Assembly (NCBI GenBank): GCA_937959395.1
Contig: CALGLR010000044.1
Coordinates: 1-48,882, forward strand
Reading direction: 5' to 3'
Length of the DNA: 48,882 bases
Source: an uncultured Flavobacteriaceae bacterium
GTDB lineage: Bacteria > Bacteroidota > Bacteroidia > Flavobacteriales > Flavobacteriaceae
How positions within the stretch are numbered: position 1 is the stretch's first letter; every line of letters begins with the position of its first letter. The notes below the pieces were generated by a model, which was not told where the DNA came from, made no database searches, and saw only the letters and a list, made by a program, of their open reading frames with translations. The translations under genes and the position numbers were made by a program. Shown piece after piece: positions 23,901 to 32,016 of this stretch.

Positions 23901-24489
23901 AAAGTTTCTGAACGATTTGAAGTTATAATTTATCAAGCATCCAATTATAAACCATAATGGTGCACCATTTTTATATCTTTTCCTTAAATAATCTTCCATA
24001 AAAAAAGCGTTATGAAATTCGTAACACTATTGTAAATTTTAATTGTTACTTTTTTTCGGTGGTGGTGGCGTTTTACCTGACCCTAGTAAACACTACTAGC
24101 AATAGCCCTGTTGTTTTTATAAAAATTTTAACTAAGTTCAAATATGTTATTACTATTTGGAGTTACTTGATGTTTAGTTTTTAAAACGATTATTACCAGA
24201 AATGAGACCTCGTAAGTTGGCGAACAAAAAGAGTCTCATCTACAATAGAAAAAAGAAACCAAAAATGGAGCATTTCTTTTCCTTGGGACTATGCTTTTTT
24301 AGTTTGGATTATGATTTTATAAAAATTCTTAACTACAGCCTTTCTGGTTTCTAAATGAGATAGTTGTGTCCATCTTTAGGGGATAAAGACTATATAGGAA
24401 TCAATTAAACAAGATCCTCAATTTTAGCAATTTGTAAAAGTACAAGTAAAAATTACAACATTAATAAAGATGAAAAGCCTTTTTGATTA
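23901..24489. other. Gene-free border region with further debris
   Basis: About 590 bp with no intact gene. A short minus-strand run near 24050-24100 reads GSGKTPPPPKK then stop. This is the kind of proline-lysine tail seen at the ends of flavobacterial exported proteins, so it is probably another remnant. Otherwise AT-rich. It ends at the promoter motif of the channel operon. Confidence 0.4.
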
Positions 24490-24514
24490 GTGACTTATTT
24501 CTTTAATTGGTGTC
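24490..24514 (+). promoter_or_regulatory. GTGAC-N15-GTGTCT motif, copy 1 (channel operon)
   Basis: GTGAC 24490-24494, 15 nt, GTGTC 24510-24514 followed by T. It lies 32 nt before the ATG of the first channel gene. It matches five other copies in the window with identical spacing. The layout fits an ECF/sigma-E promoter (-35 then a -10 like GTCTAA; this copy has CTTAA). Confidence 0.7.
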
Positions 24515-24546
24515 TTAACTTTTATAAGGACAAAGACACATTTAAA

Positions 24547-25374
24547 ATGGATAAAATTAATGAATTTTTAAATTATGGTTTCACATATGGTAAAGAAGGA
24601 TATATAAGTGTAGGGGCCATATTTCTTGTAATTATAGCATTTATTCTTACTTCTTTGGCTCTAAAATTTATACAATTAGGAATTACAAAAAAAATGGACA
24701 TAGATGATCGTTCTCGATTCGTCTCAGTTTTTTCTTATTTAAGATATTTTATATATCTCATCGTTTTTTTAATTGTTATAAGCTCGTCTGGAGTTGATTT
24801 AACAGCATTGTTTGCTAGTGCTGCAGCCTTATTAATTGGAGTTGGTCTCGCATTACAAACACTTTTTCAAGATATTTTTAGTGGTATTTTTATTTTGATT
24901 GATCACTCAGTTAATGTTGGTGATATTATTGACGTAGAAGGAAAAACAGGTAGAGTAACAAAAATAAACCTAAGAACTACAAGAGCAGAGACGATTGAGA
25001 ATAAAATATTGATTATTCCTAACCATTTTTTTCTAACCAATATTTTATATAATTGGACACAAAATGAACGAATGACTCGAGAATCAATTTCTGTTGGTGT
25101 AGCTTATGGTAGTGATGTACAATTAGTAAAAAGTCTTTTGTTACAGGCAACTAAAAATAGTCCTGTTATTTTACAAAAACCTGAACCAACCGTTTACTTC
25201 ACAGAATTTGCGGATAGTTCTTTAAACTTTAAATTAGTATTTACTGTTAATGATAGTTTTCAAGCAGTAGCACCTAAAAGTGATTTGCATTTTGAGGTTG
25301 ATAGATTATTTAGAGAGAATAACGTGAATATTCCTTTCCCGCAAAGAGATATTCATATTATTTCTAAATCTTAA
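24547..25374 (+). CDS. MscS-family mechanosensitive channel 1
   Basis: A 275-aa inner-membrane channel that opens on membrane tension to release solutes. It has two to three spans and then the pore-lining helix with its Ala/Gly pattern (ALFASAAALLIGVGLALQTL). The MscS beta domain follows (DHSVNVGDIIDVEGKTGRV, ENKILIIPNHFF). I start at the ATG 24547; the upstream GTG (24490) is part of the promoter motif. First gene of a four-gene operon: three MscS genes and corA, spaced 21, 15 and 13 bp. Confidence 0.9.
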   Translation: MDKINEFLNYGFTYGKEGYISVGAIFLVIIAFILTSLALKFIQLGITKKMDIDDRSRFVSVFSYLRYFIYLIVFLIVISSSGVDLTALFASAAALLIGVGLALQTLFQDIFSGIFILIDHSVNVGDIIDVEGKTGRVTKINLRTTRAETIENKILIIPNHFFLTNILYNWTQNERMTRESISVGVAYGSDVQLVKSLLLQATKNSPVILQKPEPTVYFTEFADSSLNFKLVFTVNDSFQAVAPKSDLHFEVDRLFRENNVNIPFPQRDIHIISKS

Positions 25375-25395
25375 GTTTTACAGATAATAATCTAT

Positions 25396-26163
25396 ATGAT
25401 GAATTCAATTCTTGCAATGATATTATGTTTATTACTATTCTTAGTTGTCTTAATTATTTCAAACTTTGTAATGGTTGTAATAGATTATTACAAAATGACA
25501 TATTCGGTTGGCGATGGTAATAAGCTGATTAAAAAGCTATTGTGTTTTTCAATTATCATTTTTGGATTTATTTTGATATACAAATATCTAGGTGTTCAAA
25601 ACATAAAGTTTTTTATAATATTTGCATCAATAAGCTTTATGCTTGAGTTTGCATTAAGGAATGGTTTTAAAAATGTTTTTTATGGAGCTTTAATAAAATT
25701 ATTAAAATTATATAAAAAAGGAGATGCGGTAGAGGTAAGTGGTTTTAATGGTAAGATAGCAGGTGTGAATTGGGTGTTTACTAAGCTTAAAGATTATCGA
25801 GGAAATTCTATTATTATCCCAAATCAAAAAACCTTTTTTCCTAAAATAATTAATTATACTAAGTTCTATATAGATAGAAGTATTATAATGGTTAGGTTTA
25901 ATGAAGTTATAGATATTAATGCTGTTAAATCTGATTTACTAGAATGCATAGGGAATAGTGAAGATATATTAACAAAACCATCTCCTAAAGTACATATAGA
26001 TAGAGAAAAAGGCGAACCTCTTTTAACTATAGAAACTTGGATTCTTAACGAGTATTATGATGAAGTAGTACATCAGAATTTTTTGGATATCGAAAGAGTA
26101 TTTCTACAGTATGCTCCTTCAGGAATGGAAGTTGGTAAAGTATATAGAATAGTAAGTAACTAA
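25396..26163 (+). CDS. MscS-family channel 2, divergent
   Basis: A 255-aa protein with two N-terminal spans (ILAMILCLLLFLVVLIISNF and LLCFSIIIFGFILIY) and a further hydrophobic segment. A degenerate pore helix (FALRNGFKNVFYGALIKLL) and a recognisable MscS domain follow (KKGDAVEVSGFNGKIAGVNW, GNSIIIPNQ). The glycine/alanine packing pattern of the pore is largely lost, so it may form hetero-oligomers with its neighbours or have altered gating. 21 bp after channel 1. Confidence 0.8.
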   Translation: MMNSILAMILCLLLFLVVLIISNFVMVVIDYYKMTYSVGDGNKLIKKLLCFSIIIFGFILIYKYLGVQNIKFFIIFASISFMLEFALRNGFKNVFYGALIKLLKLYKKGDAVEVSGFNGKIAGVNWVFTKLKDYRGNSIIIPNQKTFFPKIINYTKFYIDRSIIMVRFNEVIDINAVKSDLLECIGNSEDILTKPSPKVHIDREKGEPLLTIETWILNEYYDEVVHQNFLDIERVFLQYAPSGMEVGKVYRIVSN

Positions 26164-26178
26164 AATTAATTATATAGA

Positions 26179-27237
26179 ATGTCAGATTACCTATCACAAC
26201 AATATTTTATGAATACAATTTCACAATGGTTAATTGCGATAGCATTTATAGTGGGTGGGATCGTATTTTCCAAAATAGTGTATTTTCTTTTCAAGCAAGT
26301 ATCAAAAAAACTAATAAATAGTACGGTTTCAAAACTGGATGATGTGTTAATTGATACACTTGAAAAACCGACGATGTTTGCTATTGCAATTTTTGGATTT
26401 TATCTTGGTACGGAGCAATTACAAAAAACTCAAGAAATAGAACTGCTTGTATTCAATGTGAGCAAGATTTTGATAGTTATATGTATAACTTGGTTTATAG
26501 CACGCCTTATTAATTCTATTGTTGAAGAGTATATGGAACCTGCTATACAGGTTTCTGAAAGCAAGTCTAAAAGACAACTACTCCCTATTATTACTAAAGT
26601 AATGACTATTGCTATATGGATCATGGGCGTAATTATAGCTTTTAGCACTATTGGATATAACTTAGCTGGTTTAATTGCAGGATTAGGTATAGGAGGATTA
26701 GCATTTGCCTTAGCCGCTAAGGATTACTTACAGAATATATTTGGTGGTATTTCTGTTTTTACAGATAAGCCATTTGTTATAGATGACAGAATAAGAATTA
26801 ACGGTTTTGATGGAAAGGTTGAGGAAATTGGAATACGTAGTTCTCGAATTAGAACACTATCTGGGTCATTGGTAGCTATACCTAATTCGATGTTTATTAG
26901 TAATAGTGTCGAAAATGTAGCTTTAGAACCAACAAGAAAAATAGCTCTAAGATTAGGATTAACTTATGCTACAACACCAGAAAAAATGAAAGAGGCGATG
27001 GAGATTCTTAAAGAAATCGTCGCAGATAATCAAGACATTGTAACAGATATACCCGTTGTCTTTTTTGAAAATTTTTCAGATTTTTCTCTCGTACTTTCAT
27101 TTATCTACTACATAAGAAAAGAAGCGGATATTCCTCTTGCACAAAATAAAATAAATCTGGAAATATTGGAGCGTTTCAAAAAAGCTGAACTTGATTTTGC
27201 ATTTCCAACTCAAACAATACATAATATTAAAAAATAG
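26179..27237 (+). CDS. MscS-family channel 3
   Basis: A 352-aa protein with about four membrane segments (including WLIAIAFIVGGIVFSKIVYF and ILIVICITWFIARLI). Then a canonical pore helix: GLIAGLGIGGLAFALAAKDY. The beta domain reads FTDKPFVIDDRIRINGFDGK and LVAIPNSMFISNSVENV. It is the longer, better conserved type of channel. 15 bp after channel 2 and 13 bp before corA. Confidence 0.9.
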   Translation: MSDYLSQQYFMNTISQWLIAIAFIVGGIVFSKIVYFLFKQVSKKLINSTVSKLDDVLIDTLEKPTMFAIAIFGFYLGTEQLQKTQEIELLVFNVSKILIVICITWFIARLINSIVEEYMEPAIQVSESKSKRQLLPIITKVMTIAIWIMGVIIAFSTIGYNLAGLIAGLGIGGLAFALAAKDYLQNIFGGISVFTDKPFVIDDRIRINGFDGKVEEIGIRSSRIRTLSGSLVAIPNSMFISNSVENVALEPTRKIALRLGLTYATTPEKMKEAMEILKEIVADNQDIVTDIPVVFFENFSDFSLVLSFIYYIRKEADIPLAQNKINLEILERFKKAELDFAFPTQTIHNIKK

Positions 27238-27250
27238 AATAGTAAAAGAG

Positions 27251-28315
27251 ATGGCTAGATTTACAAAAAAGAAAAAAGATGAAATAGGAAGAGCTCCTGA
27301 TGAATTGTTTTTTAGAGGTGAAAAAAAAGTAGATAGTGTAAGACTACGAATTATTGATTTTGGCAGTGAACATTGCGAGGAGATCAATATTTCTAAAACG
27401 AAAGAGTCTATTAAGTATCGTGATAGTGATTCTGTAACTTGGTTTAATATTGATGGTTTACATAATGAAGAGGTAATGAGAAATATTGCCGCAGCTTTCG
27501 AGTTAGATAATTTAGTTCTTGCAGATGTTATGGATACACAAGCACGACCAAAAGTTCACGATTATGATAATTGCGTGGCATCGTCTATTAAAATGCTAAG
27601 ACAGGACGAGACAACTAATAAAATAAAGGTAGAGAACCTAAGTCTCATACTTACCAAGTCTGTTTTATTGTCATTTCAAGAATGCGATGGAGATGTGTTT
27701 GATCCCATAAGAGAGCGTGTAAAAAATGAAAAAAGGCGCATTAGAAAATCTGGTACAGATTATTTAATGTATGCGCTTTTAGATATTGTTATAGATAACT
27801 ATATCTATATTATAAGTAACCTAGGAGATAAAATAGAAAGCCTAGAGGAAGAGTTGTTAGATAATCCTAGTAAGGATATATTAGAACAGATTAATACATT
27901 AAAAAAGGAACTAAACTTTTTACGAAAAAACATTAATCCAGCCAAGGAAATGATACTGTCGCTTTCTAAGTTGGATTCAGATTTTATAAACGACCAAAGT
28001 TTAGTTCATTTTAAAGAACTGGTTGGGAATATTAATCAAGCTATAGAATCCTCAGATAGCTATCGAGAAATCCTGTCAGATCAATTAAATATTTATCACA
28101 CAACGATTAGCTCTAAGCTAAATGATGTGATGAAGTTACTTACTGTATTTTCTGTTATTTTCATTCCGCTTACATTTATAGCAGGTATTTATGGTACTAA
28201 TTTTGAATTTGTTCCAGAACTTAAATATAAGTATAGTTACTTTATAATGTGGGGTGTTATGATCGTTTTAGCAATAGCGATGCTATATTATTTTAGAAAA
28301 AGGAAGTGGCTTTAA
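27251..28315 (+). CDS. corA: CorA-family magnesium/cobalt channel with GTN signature
   Basis: A 354-aa protein. A soluble N-terminal domain is followed by a long coiled stalk (IIDNYIYIISNLGDKIESLE ...) and two C-terminal spans (VIFIPLTFIAGIYG and IMWGVMIVLAIAMLYYF). It ends in the usual basic RKRKWL. The signature normally reads YGMNF; here it is YGTNF, a Met-to-Thr change at the pore mouth that may alter selectivity or gating. Start at 27251; the longer frame from 27191 overlaps channel 3. It is the last gene of the channel operon. Confidence 0.88.
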   Translation: MARFTKKKKDEIGRAPDELFFRGEKKVDSVRLRIIDFGSEHCEEINISKTKESIKYRDSDSVTWFNIDGLHNEEVMRNIAAAFELDNLVLADVMDTQARPKVHDYDNCVASSIKMLRQDETTNKIKVENLSLILTKSVLLSFQECDGDVFDPIRERVKNEKRRIRKSGTDYLMYALLDIVIDNYIYIISNLGDKIESLEEELLDNPSKDILEQINTLKKELNFLRKNINPAKEMILSLSKLDSDFINDQSLVHFKELVGNINQAIESSDSYREILSDQLNIYHTTISSKLNDVMKLLTVFSVIFIPLTFIAGIYGTNFEFVPELKYKYSYFIMWGVMIVLAIAMLYYFRKRKWL

Positions 28316-28375
28316 AGTTTATATAATTACAATTCTATAAATGCGAGATAATTCTTGTTTTTTTTTGTTTTAAAT

Positions 28376-28404
28376 GTGACGAAGACTATCTTTTTGTGTC
28401 TAAA
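28376..28404 (+). promoter_or_regulatory. GTGAC-N15-GTGTCT motif, copy 2
   Basis: GTGAC 28376-28380, 15 nt, GTGTC 28396-28400 followed by TAAA. It lies 30 nt before the ATG of the next gene. Same spacing and orientation logic as the other five copies. Confidence 0.72.
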
Positions 28405-28430
28405 TTTTTATAATTATAATATTTAACACA

Positions 28431-28700
28431 ATGAAAAAAATGGCAATCGATTTTAAATACCTTAATCAAGAAATGATTAATGCTATCGCAATGATTTACA
28501 AAGACGGTTTTCGCGAAAGCGATGTTATTAGTTTTTCTGAGGTTGATAAAGAAATGGAAGGACGAGTAAAGCTAATAATTAAAGATACTATCTTTTTTGT
28601 GAAGGAAGAACTAGTTAAAGATGTACTTGATGGTAGGTTTGATGAAGACTTTTTAAAACCAGATATAGATGAAGATAATTGTGATGCAGAATATTGCTAA
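28431..28700 (+). CDS. Small acidic cytoplasmic protein, paralogue of the 37399 gene
   Basis: An 89-aa protein: MKKMAIDFKYLNQEMINAIA..., with GFRESDVISFSEVDKEMEG, DTIFFVK and an acidic tail. It lines up end to end with the 84-aa protein at 37399-37653 (shared D-[FY]-K-x-LN, DG[FY], VISF, KE, DTI[FY]-x-VK). No signal or membrane span. It has its own copy of the six-fold promoter motif. Role unknown; its occurrence twice in one stress locus suggests an accessory stress protein. Confidence 0.7.
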   Translation: MKKMAIDFKYLNQEMINAIAMIYKDGFRESDVISFSEVDKEMEGRVKLIIKDTIFFVKEELVKDVLDGRFDEDFLKPDIDEDNCDAEYC

Positions 28701-28706
28701 TAATAA

Positions 28707-28735
28707 GTGACCTTTTAAGTATTATAGTGTCTAAA
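28707..28735 (+). promoter_or_regulatory. GTGAC-N15-GTGTCT motif, copy 3
   Basis: GTGAC 28707-28711, 15 nt, GTGTC 28727-28731 followed by TAAAATAG. It lies 32 nt before the ATG at 28764. The downstream TAAAATAGTATA is shared with copy 6. Confidence 0.72.
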
Positions 28736-28763
28736 ATAGTATAACAAAACAATTAATATAAAA

Positions 28764-29180
28764 ATGAAAACTATAACAACAGTAATCACTTTATTCTTTT
28801 TTACTTTTGTAGTAACAGCTCAAAACGAAAAAAAACAACAGCAAGTAAATAATACTAAAGAGACATTAAAATTGCAATTAGCTACTTACTCTGGAAATAA
28901 TAACGGTGTATTTTATTTTAAAAATACCGAAGATGATAGCTTAATAACTTTTTCTAATATTAATGACGAAATCATTCTTAAAAATGATTTTTATAATAAA
29001 GAAACAATAGGTGAAATTTTTAAGATTACGTCAAAAACAGAAACATTAAAAGTTAACTCAAAAGAAGAGAAAAAGCAAGACGTTACGACAACGGTAACAG
29101 CATATCAAAAAGTAACTATTTTAGTAAATATCGAAAAGAGTTTTAATACAAAAACAGAAAGATCTTTAGGACTAAATTAA
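28764..29180 (+). CDS. Exported protein, family B member 1
   Basis: A 138-aa protein with a clear signal peptide (MKTITTVITLFFFTFVVTAQ). The conserved middle reads LATYSGNNNGVFYF, ITFSNINDEI and GEIFKIT, as in three other proteins of the island (29850, 33408, 37148). The C-terminal part reads TVTAYQKVTILVNIEKSF. The mature form probably resides in the periplasm. No known family recognised. Expressed from its own copy of the promoter motif and followed by a terminator. Confidence 0.7.
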   Translation: MKTITTVITLFFFTFVVTAQNEKKQQQVNNTKETLKLQLATYSGNNNGVFYFKNTEDDSLITFSNINDEIILKNDFYNKETIGEIFKITSKTETLKVNSKEEKKQDVTTTVTAYQKVTILVNIEKSFNTKTERSLGLN

Positions 29181-29242
29181 GTCTAAAAAGTAAATGATTG
29201 ATAGATTGATAAAACAATTCCATTTTGGTTAGTGTGAATTGT

Positions 29243-29278
29243 ATGGAGCCAGGATGAATGTTCTGGCTTCATTTTTTA
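29243..29278 (+). terminator. Intrinsic terminator after the exported protein gene
   Basis: Ten-bp stem ATGGAGCCAG (29243-29252) / CTGGCTTCAT (29263-29272) with one G-T pair, followed by six T. It separates the 28764 gene from dps. Confidence 0.8.
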
Positions 29279-29292
29279 ATAAAAAATAAGAT

Positions 29293-29766
29293 ATGATAAT
29301 GTATAAGAGTTCAATTAAAATAGGAAACAAGGAAGAGTTAGTAAATATTCTAAATCAACAATTAGCGGATACATTTGATTTATACAGTCAACTGAAGCAA
29401 GCGCATTGGAATGTGAAAGGAATGCAATTTTATGCCTTACATCTACTTTTTGATGATTTGGCTAAAGAAGTATTAACTTATGTAGATATGATAGCAGAAC
29501 GCGCTACAGCCCTTGGAGGAGTAGCCAAAGGAACTGTTAGAATGTCTGCTGAAAATTCAAATCTAACACATAGTCCAGATACTTTTGACAATAGCGAATT
29601 TACCGTTAAAAAGATGGTAGAAAAGTATGCTCTTATTGCAGAGTCTATGAGAAATTCTATAGAAGTTTCTGAAAAACTTGGAGACAAAGCTACAGCAGAC
29701 TTATTTACTGAAGTATCTAGAGGGATTGATAAAGGCTTATGGTTTTTAGAGTCTCACCTTAACTAA
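29293..29766 (+). CDS. dps: Dps-type ferritin, DNA-protecting protein
   Basis: A 157-aa protein of typical Dps length and helix pattern. The ferroxidase signature is QAHWNVKG (His in helix A) with LHLLFDDLAKEVLTYVDMIA and AERATALGG; the C-terminal helix ends GIDKGLWFLESHL. Dps forms a dodecamer that oxidises iron with peroxide and protects DNA under stress. A second ATG lies two codons in. No copy of the island motif was found upstream, so it may use a different promoter. Confidence 0.92.
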   Translation: MIMYKSSIKIGNKEELVNILNQQLADTFDLYSQLKQAHWNVKGMQFYALHLLFDDLAKEVLTYVDMIAERATALGGVAKGTVRMSAENSNLTHSPDTFDNSEFTVKKMVEKYALIAESMRNSIEVSEKLGDKATADLFTEVSRGIDKGLWFLESHLN

Positions 29767-29798
29767 GTCTTAATAACATTTAAGATGCTAAAAAACAG

Positions 29799-29834
29799 AA
29801 AAAGGCACTTGTTTGATATAACAAGTGCCTTTTT
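29799..29834. terminator. Bidirectional terminator between dps and the 29850 gene
   Basis: A-run, perfect stem GGCACTTGT (29804-29812) / ACAAGTGCC (29821-29829), T-run. The flanking A5 and T5 extend the pairing, so it serves both convergent genes. Confidence 0.9.
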
Positions 29835-29849
29835 GCTTTTACAAAAAAA

Positions 29850-30233
29850 TTATATCTGTTTTAAAGAAATAATAGTCCTTATACTTGACATTATATCTTC
29901 ATCATCCAGTACATTATCTGTAGAAAAAGTAATTTCAAACGTCTTACCTATAAATGTCTTTGTAGTCAGATTAAACATTTTAGCTGCTTCTTTAGAAATT
30001 TTTTCAAAGCTCTTTGTGTTTTCTTCACCATCTTCATCTTTGAAAGTGAATGTGTATGCACCATCTTCAATTCCCGAATAAACGGCTATTATTATTGTAG
30101 GCAAATTTTCTTCTTCATTCACTTCATCTTCTTCCATAATTTCTTCTAGATCTTCATCTACTTGCGCTGTAGCAGTGTAGTTGCAAAATAAAAATGCGAC
30201 TAAAAATAACGGTACTAATTTTAATGTTTTCAT
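29850..30233 (-). CDS. Exported acidic protein, family B member 2
   Basis: A 127-aa protein with a signal peptide (LVPLFLVAFLFCNYTATAQ) and then a very acidic stretch (VDEDLEEIMEEDEVNEEE). The shared core is IAVYSGIEDGAYTFTF, KSFEKISKEAAKMFNL and FIGKTFEITF. Probably periplasmic. It has promoter motif copy 4 upstream. Homologous in core to the proteins at 28764, 33408 and 37148. Confidence 0.7.
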   Translation of the reverse strand: MKTLKLVPLFLVAFLFCNYTATAQVDEDLEEIMEEDEVNEEENLPTIIIAVYSGIEDGAYTFTFKDEDGEENTKSFEKISKEAAKMFNLTTKTFIGKTFEITFSTDNVLDDEDIMSSIRTIISLKQI

Positions 30234-30297
30234 TTTGTATGGGTTTTATTGTTTATTTTATTCCCAAATTGTTTATTCCTATTGGGCTTACATTTTA

Positions 30298-30322
30298 GAC
30301 ACAAAACGATATTTAAGGTCAC
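30298..30322 (-). promoter_or_regulatory. GTGAC-N15-GTGTCT motif, copy 4
   Basis: On the minus strand GTGAC (30322-30318), 15 nt, GTGTC (30302-30298) followed by TAAAATG. It lies 64 nt before the start of the 29850-30233 gene. Confidence 0.7.
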
Positions 30323-30339
30323 TATTTATCTTATTTTTT

Positions 30340-31275
30340 TTATTTATCATTTTTTGGTTTAGCCATAAGAGAAACTAAAATTCCTAGTAATAAGCATACT
30401 GCAATAAAAGTAAGGGAGAACCATTCTGGAAATTTATAGAAGTGAAGTACGATTAATTTAAGTGAAACAAAGACCAAAATAGCAAAGACACTGTACTTTA
30501 AGTATTTGAATTTTACCAGCATATTTGCCAAGAAAAAATACATAGATCGCAGGCCAAGAACCGCAAATATATTTGAACTGAATACAATAAACGGATCTGT
30601 TGTAACCGCTAGTATTGCAGGAATACTATCTACAGCAAAAAGCACATCTGTTAGCTCAATCATAATTAAAGCAATAAATAGAGGTGTTACCATTTTTACG
30701 CCATTTTCTTTTACCCAGAATTTCTGACCGTCTAAAGTATCTGAAACTTTAAATTTTTGATAAAGAAATGCCTTGAATTTAGAAGGTTTAGTTTCATCCT
30801 CTTCTTTTAAGAGCATTCTAAATGCTGTAAAGAGTAAAAATGCACCAAATACGTAAGTGATCCAGCTTAATTGATTAATTAGGGTTATTCCTGCCCAAAT
30901 CATTAATGCTCTAAAAACTATAGCACCTAAAATTCCCCAGAATAATACTTTGTGTTGATGATTAACAGGTATTTTAAAAGAGGCAAATATCATAGCGATT
31001 ACGAAAAGATTATCAACGCTAAGCGATAATTCTATAAGATAACCAGTGATGTATTTTATTACAGCCTCGCTAGGTGTTAAAAGGTTTTCATTTGGAACCA
31101 GCTCAGCCTTAAATACCCAATAAATAATAAAAGAAAATAGTCCAGCGATTAGTACCCAAAGTGTCGTCTCTATTGCTACTTTCTTTTGCGTGAGAACACT
31201 TCCTTTTTTATTAAGTATTAAAAGGTCTATCATTAATAAAATGATGACTAATAGAATTAAGCCTGTCCAGATCAT
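30340..31275 (-). CDS. TerC/Alx-family membrane protein
   Basis: A 311-aa protein with about nine spans. Family hallmarks are ELSLSVDNLFVIAMIF, IELTDVLFAVDSIPAILAVT, and DPFIVFSSNIFAVLGLRSMY. The conserved intramembrane aspartates are all present. TerC/Alx proteins export manganese or help metal loading of exocytoplasmic proteins, and some confer tellurite resistance. It is downstream of the VOC gene by 26 bp on the same strand and so probably co-transcribed. I saw no clear manganese riboswitch upstream. Confidence 0.9.
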   Translation of the reverse strand: MIWTGLILLVIILLMIDLLILNKKGSVLTQKKVAIETTLWVLIAGLFSFIIYWVFKAELVPNENLLTPSEAVIKYITGYLIELSLSVDNLFVIAMIFASFKIPVNHQHKVLFWGILGAIVFRALMIWAGITLINQLSWITYVFGAFLLFTAFRMLLKEEDETKPSKFKAFLYQKFKVSDTLDGQKFWVKENGVKMVTPLFIALIMIELTDVLFAVDSIPAILAVTTDPFIVFSSNIFAVLGLRSMYFFLANMLVKFKYLKYSVFAILVFVSLKLIVLHFYKFPEWFSLTFIAVCLLLGILVSLMAKPKNDK

Positions 31276-31301
31276 TTTTTTGTATTATTTCTAAGATTTA
31301 T

Positions 31302-31715
31302 TTAAACTTTAAAAATTTCACCATAGTTTTTAAAACTCTTAAATTCTATCATATAACCATCTGGATCTTCAACAAAAAATGAAAGATGTTCACCAATTTT
31401 ATTTTCAAGAAAAGTAACCTCGGTGGTTACTTCTAAATCCATTTGAAAAAGTTTGGAATATAATTTCTCCCAAACATCGATATCTATGATAACGCCAAAG
31501 TGAAAAGAAGGCAATTGTTTCTCTCCTAAATTGTAATTCTTGAAGTGAAAATTAAAGCTACCAGCTTCAGTAAAAGTAATTTGATTTCCATATAAATCAA
31601 TATCAATCCAGCTAGAACCTTTTCTACCTAATTTTGATCCTAATTTATCTGTGTAGAATATTTCTGTTTGTTTTATACTTTTACAAGGTAATGCCAAATG
31701 AAACGGTGCTTTCAT
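31302..31715 (-). CDS. VOC (glyoxalase/bleomycin-resistance) protein 1
   Basis: A 137-aa single VOC unit pair. It starts MKAPFHLALPCKSIKQTEIF, with FTEAGSFNFHF, LPSFHFGVII and a final FFVEDPDGYMIEFKSF, the usual metal-site Glu motif of the family. Start taken at 31715 by comparison with its paralogue at 36722-37135, which begins MKAQFHLALPCENIEV. Substrate unknown. First gene of a small VOC-TerC operon. Confidence 0.85.
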   Translation of the reverse strand: MKAPFHLALPCKSIKQTEIFYTDKLGSKLGRKGSSWIDIDLYGNQITFTEAGSFNFHFKNYNLGEKQLPSFHFGVIIDIDVWEKLYSKLFQMDLEVTTEVTFLENKIGEHLSFFVEDPDGYMIEFKSFKNYGEIFKV

Positions 31716-31813
31716 ATTATTTTTTTTATTGAGACCCATTAGTAGGTTTGAGGGCGCATTTTACTATTTATAATAGGATATTAAAACTATTTTGTATTTC
31801 GAAGAGTAATTTA

Positions 31814-31860
31814 AATTTTATTGGAAATAAGATGCTTTTCATCTTATTTCCAATAAAATT
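31814..31860. repeat. Perfect 21-bp hairpin in an intergenic region
   Basis: Arms 31814-31834 and 31840-31860 are perfectly complementary around a CTTTT loop; the arms include TTGGAAATAAGATG. No long T-run follows on either strand. It lies in the gene-free stretch 31716-32016, which otherwise shows nothing recognisable. It could be a terminator for the 32017 gene, an RNA-stabilising hairpin or a small palindromic insertion. Confidence 0.75.
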
Positions 31861-32016
31861 CTAAACCAAAAAGTGTTAATTTAAAATAAAAATAACTTAA
31901 TATACTGTAATCCTTTTCTGTGTCATAAAAAAGTTTCTCGTTATCAGAAATAATAAATTAAGTTTTTAAAATTAAACAATAGTATATCTTTCTTGAGTCT
32001 AAAGTATTAAAAAAGC

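Noticed and set aside
150-24489. tRNA-associated attachment site
   Set aside because: I found no tRNA-like sequence or convincing direct repeat shared by the two ends of the element.
24490-24546. GTG at 24490 as start of the first MscS gene
   Set aside because: The GTG is the first half of the six-fold promoter motif and the ATG at 24547 fits the conserved N-terminus and the 30-32 nt motif-to-start distance of other copies.
29178-29190. GTCTAAAAA after the 28764 gene as a motif copy
   Set aside because: It lacks the GT before GTCT and the upstream GTGAC half.
31915-31930. GTGTCATAAAA at 31920 as a seventh motif copy
   Set aside because: There is no GTGAC at the required distance upstream and no gene start follows in that direction nearby.
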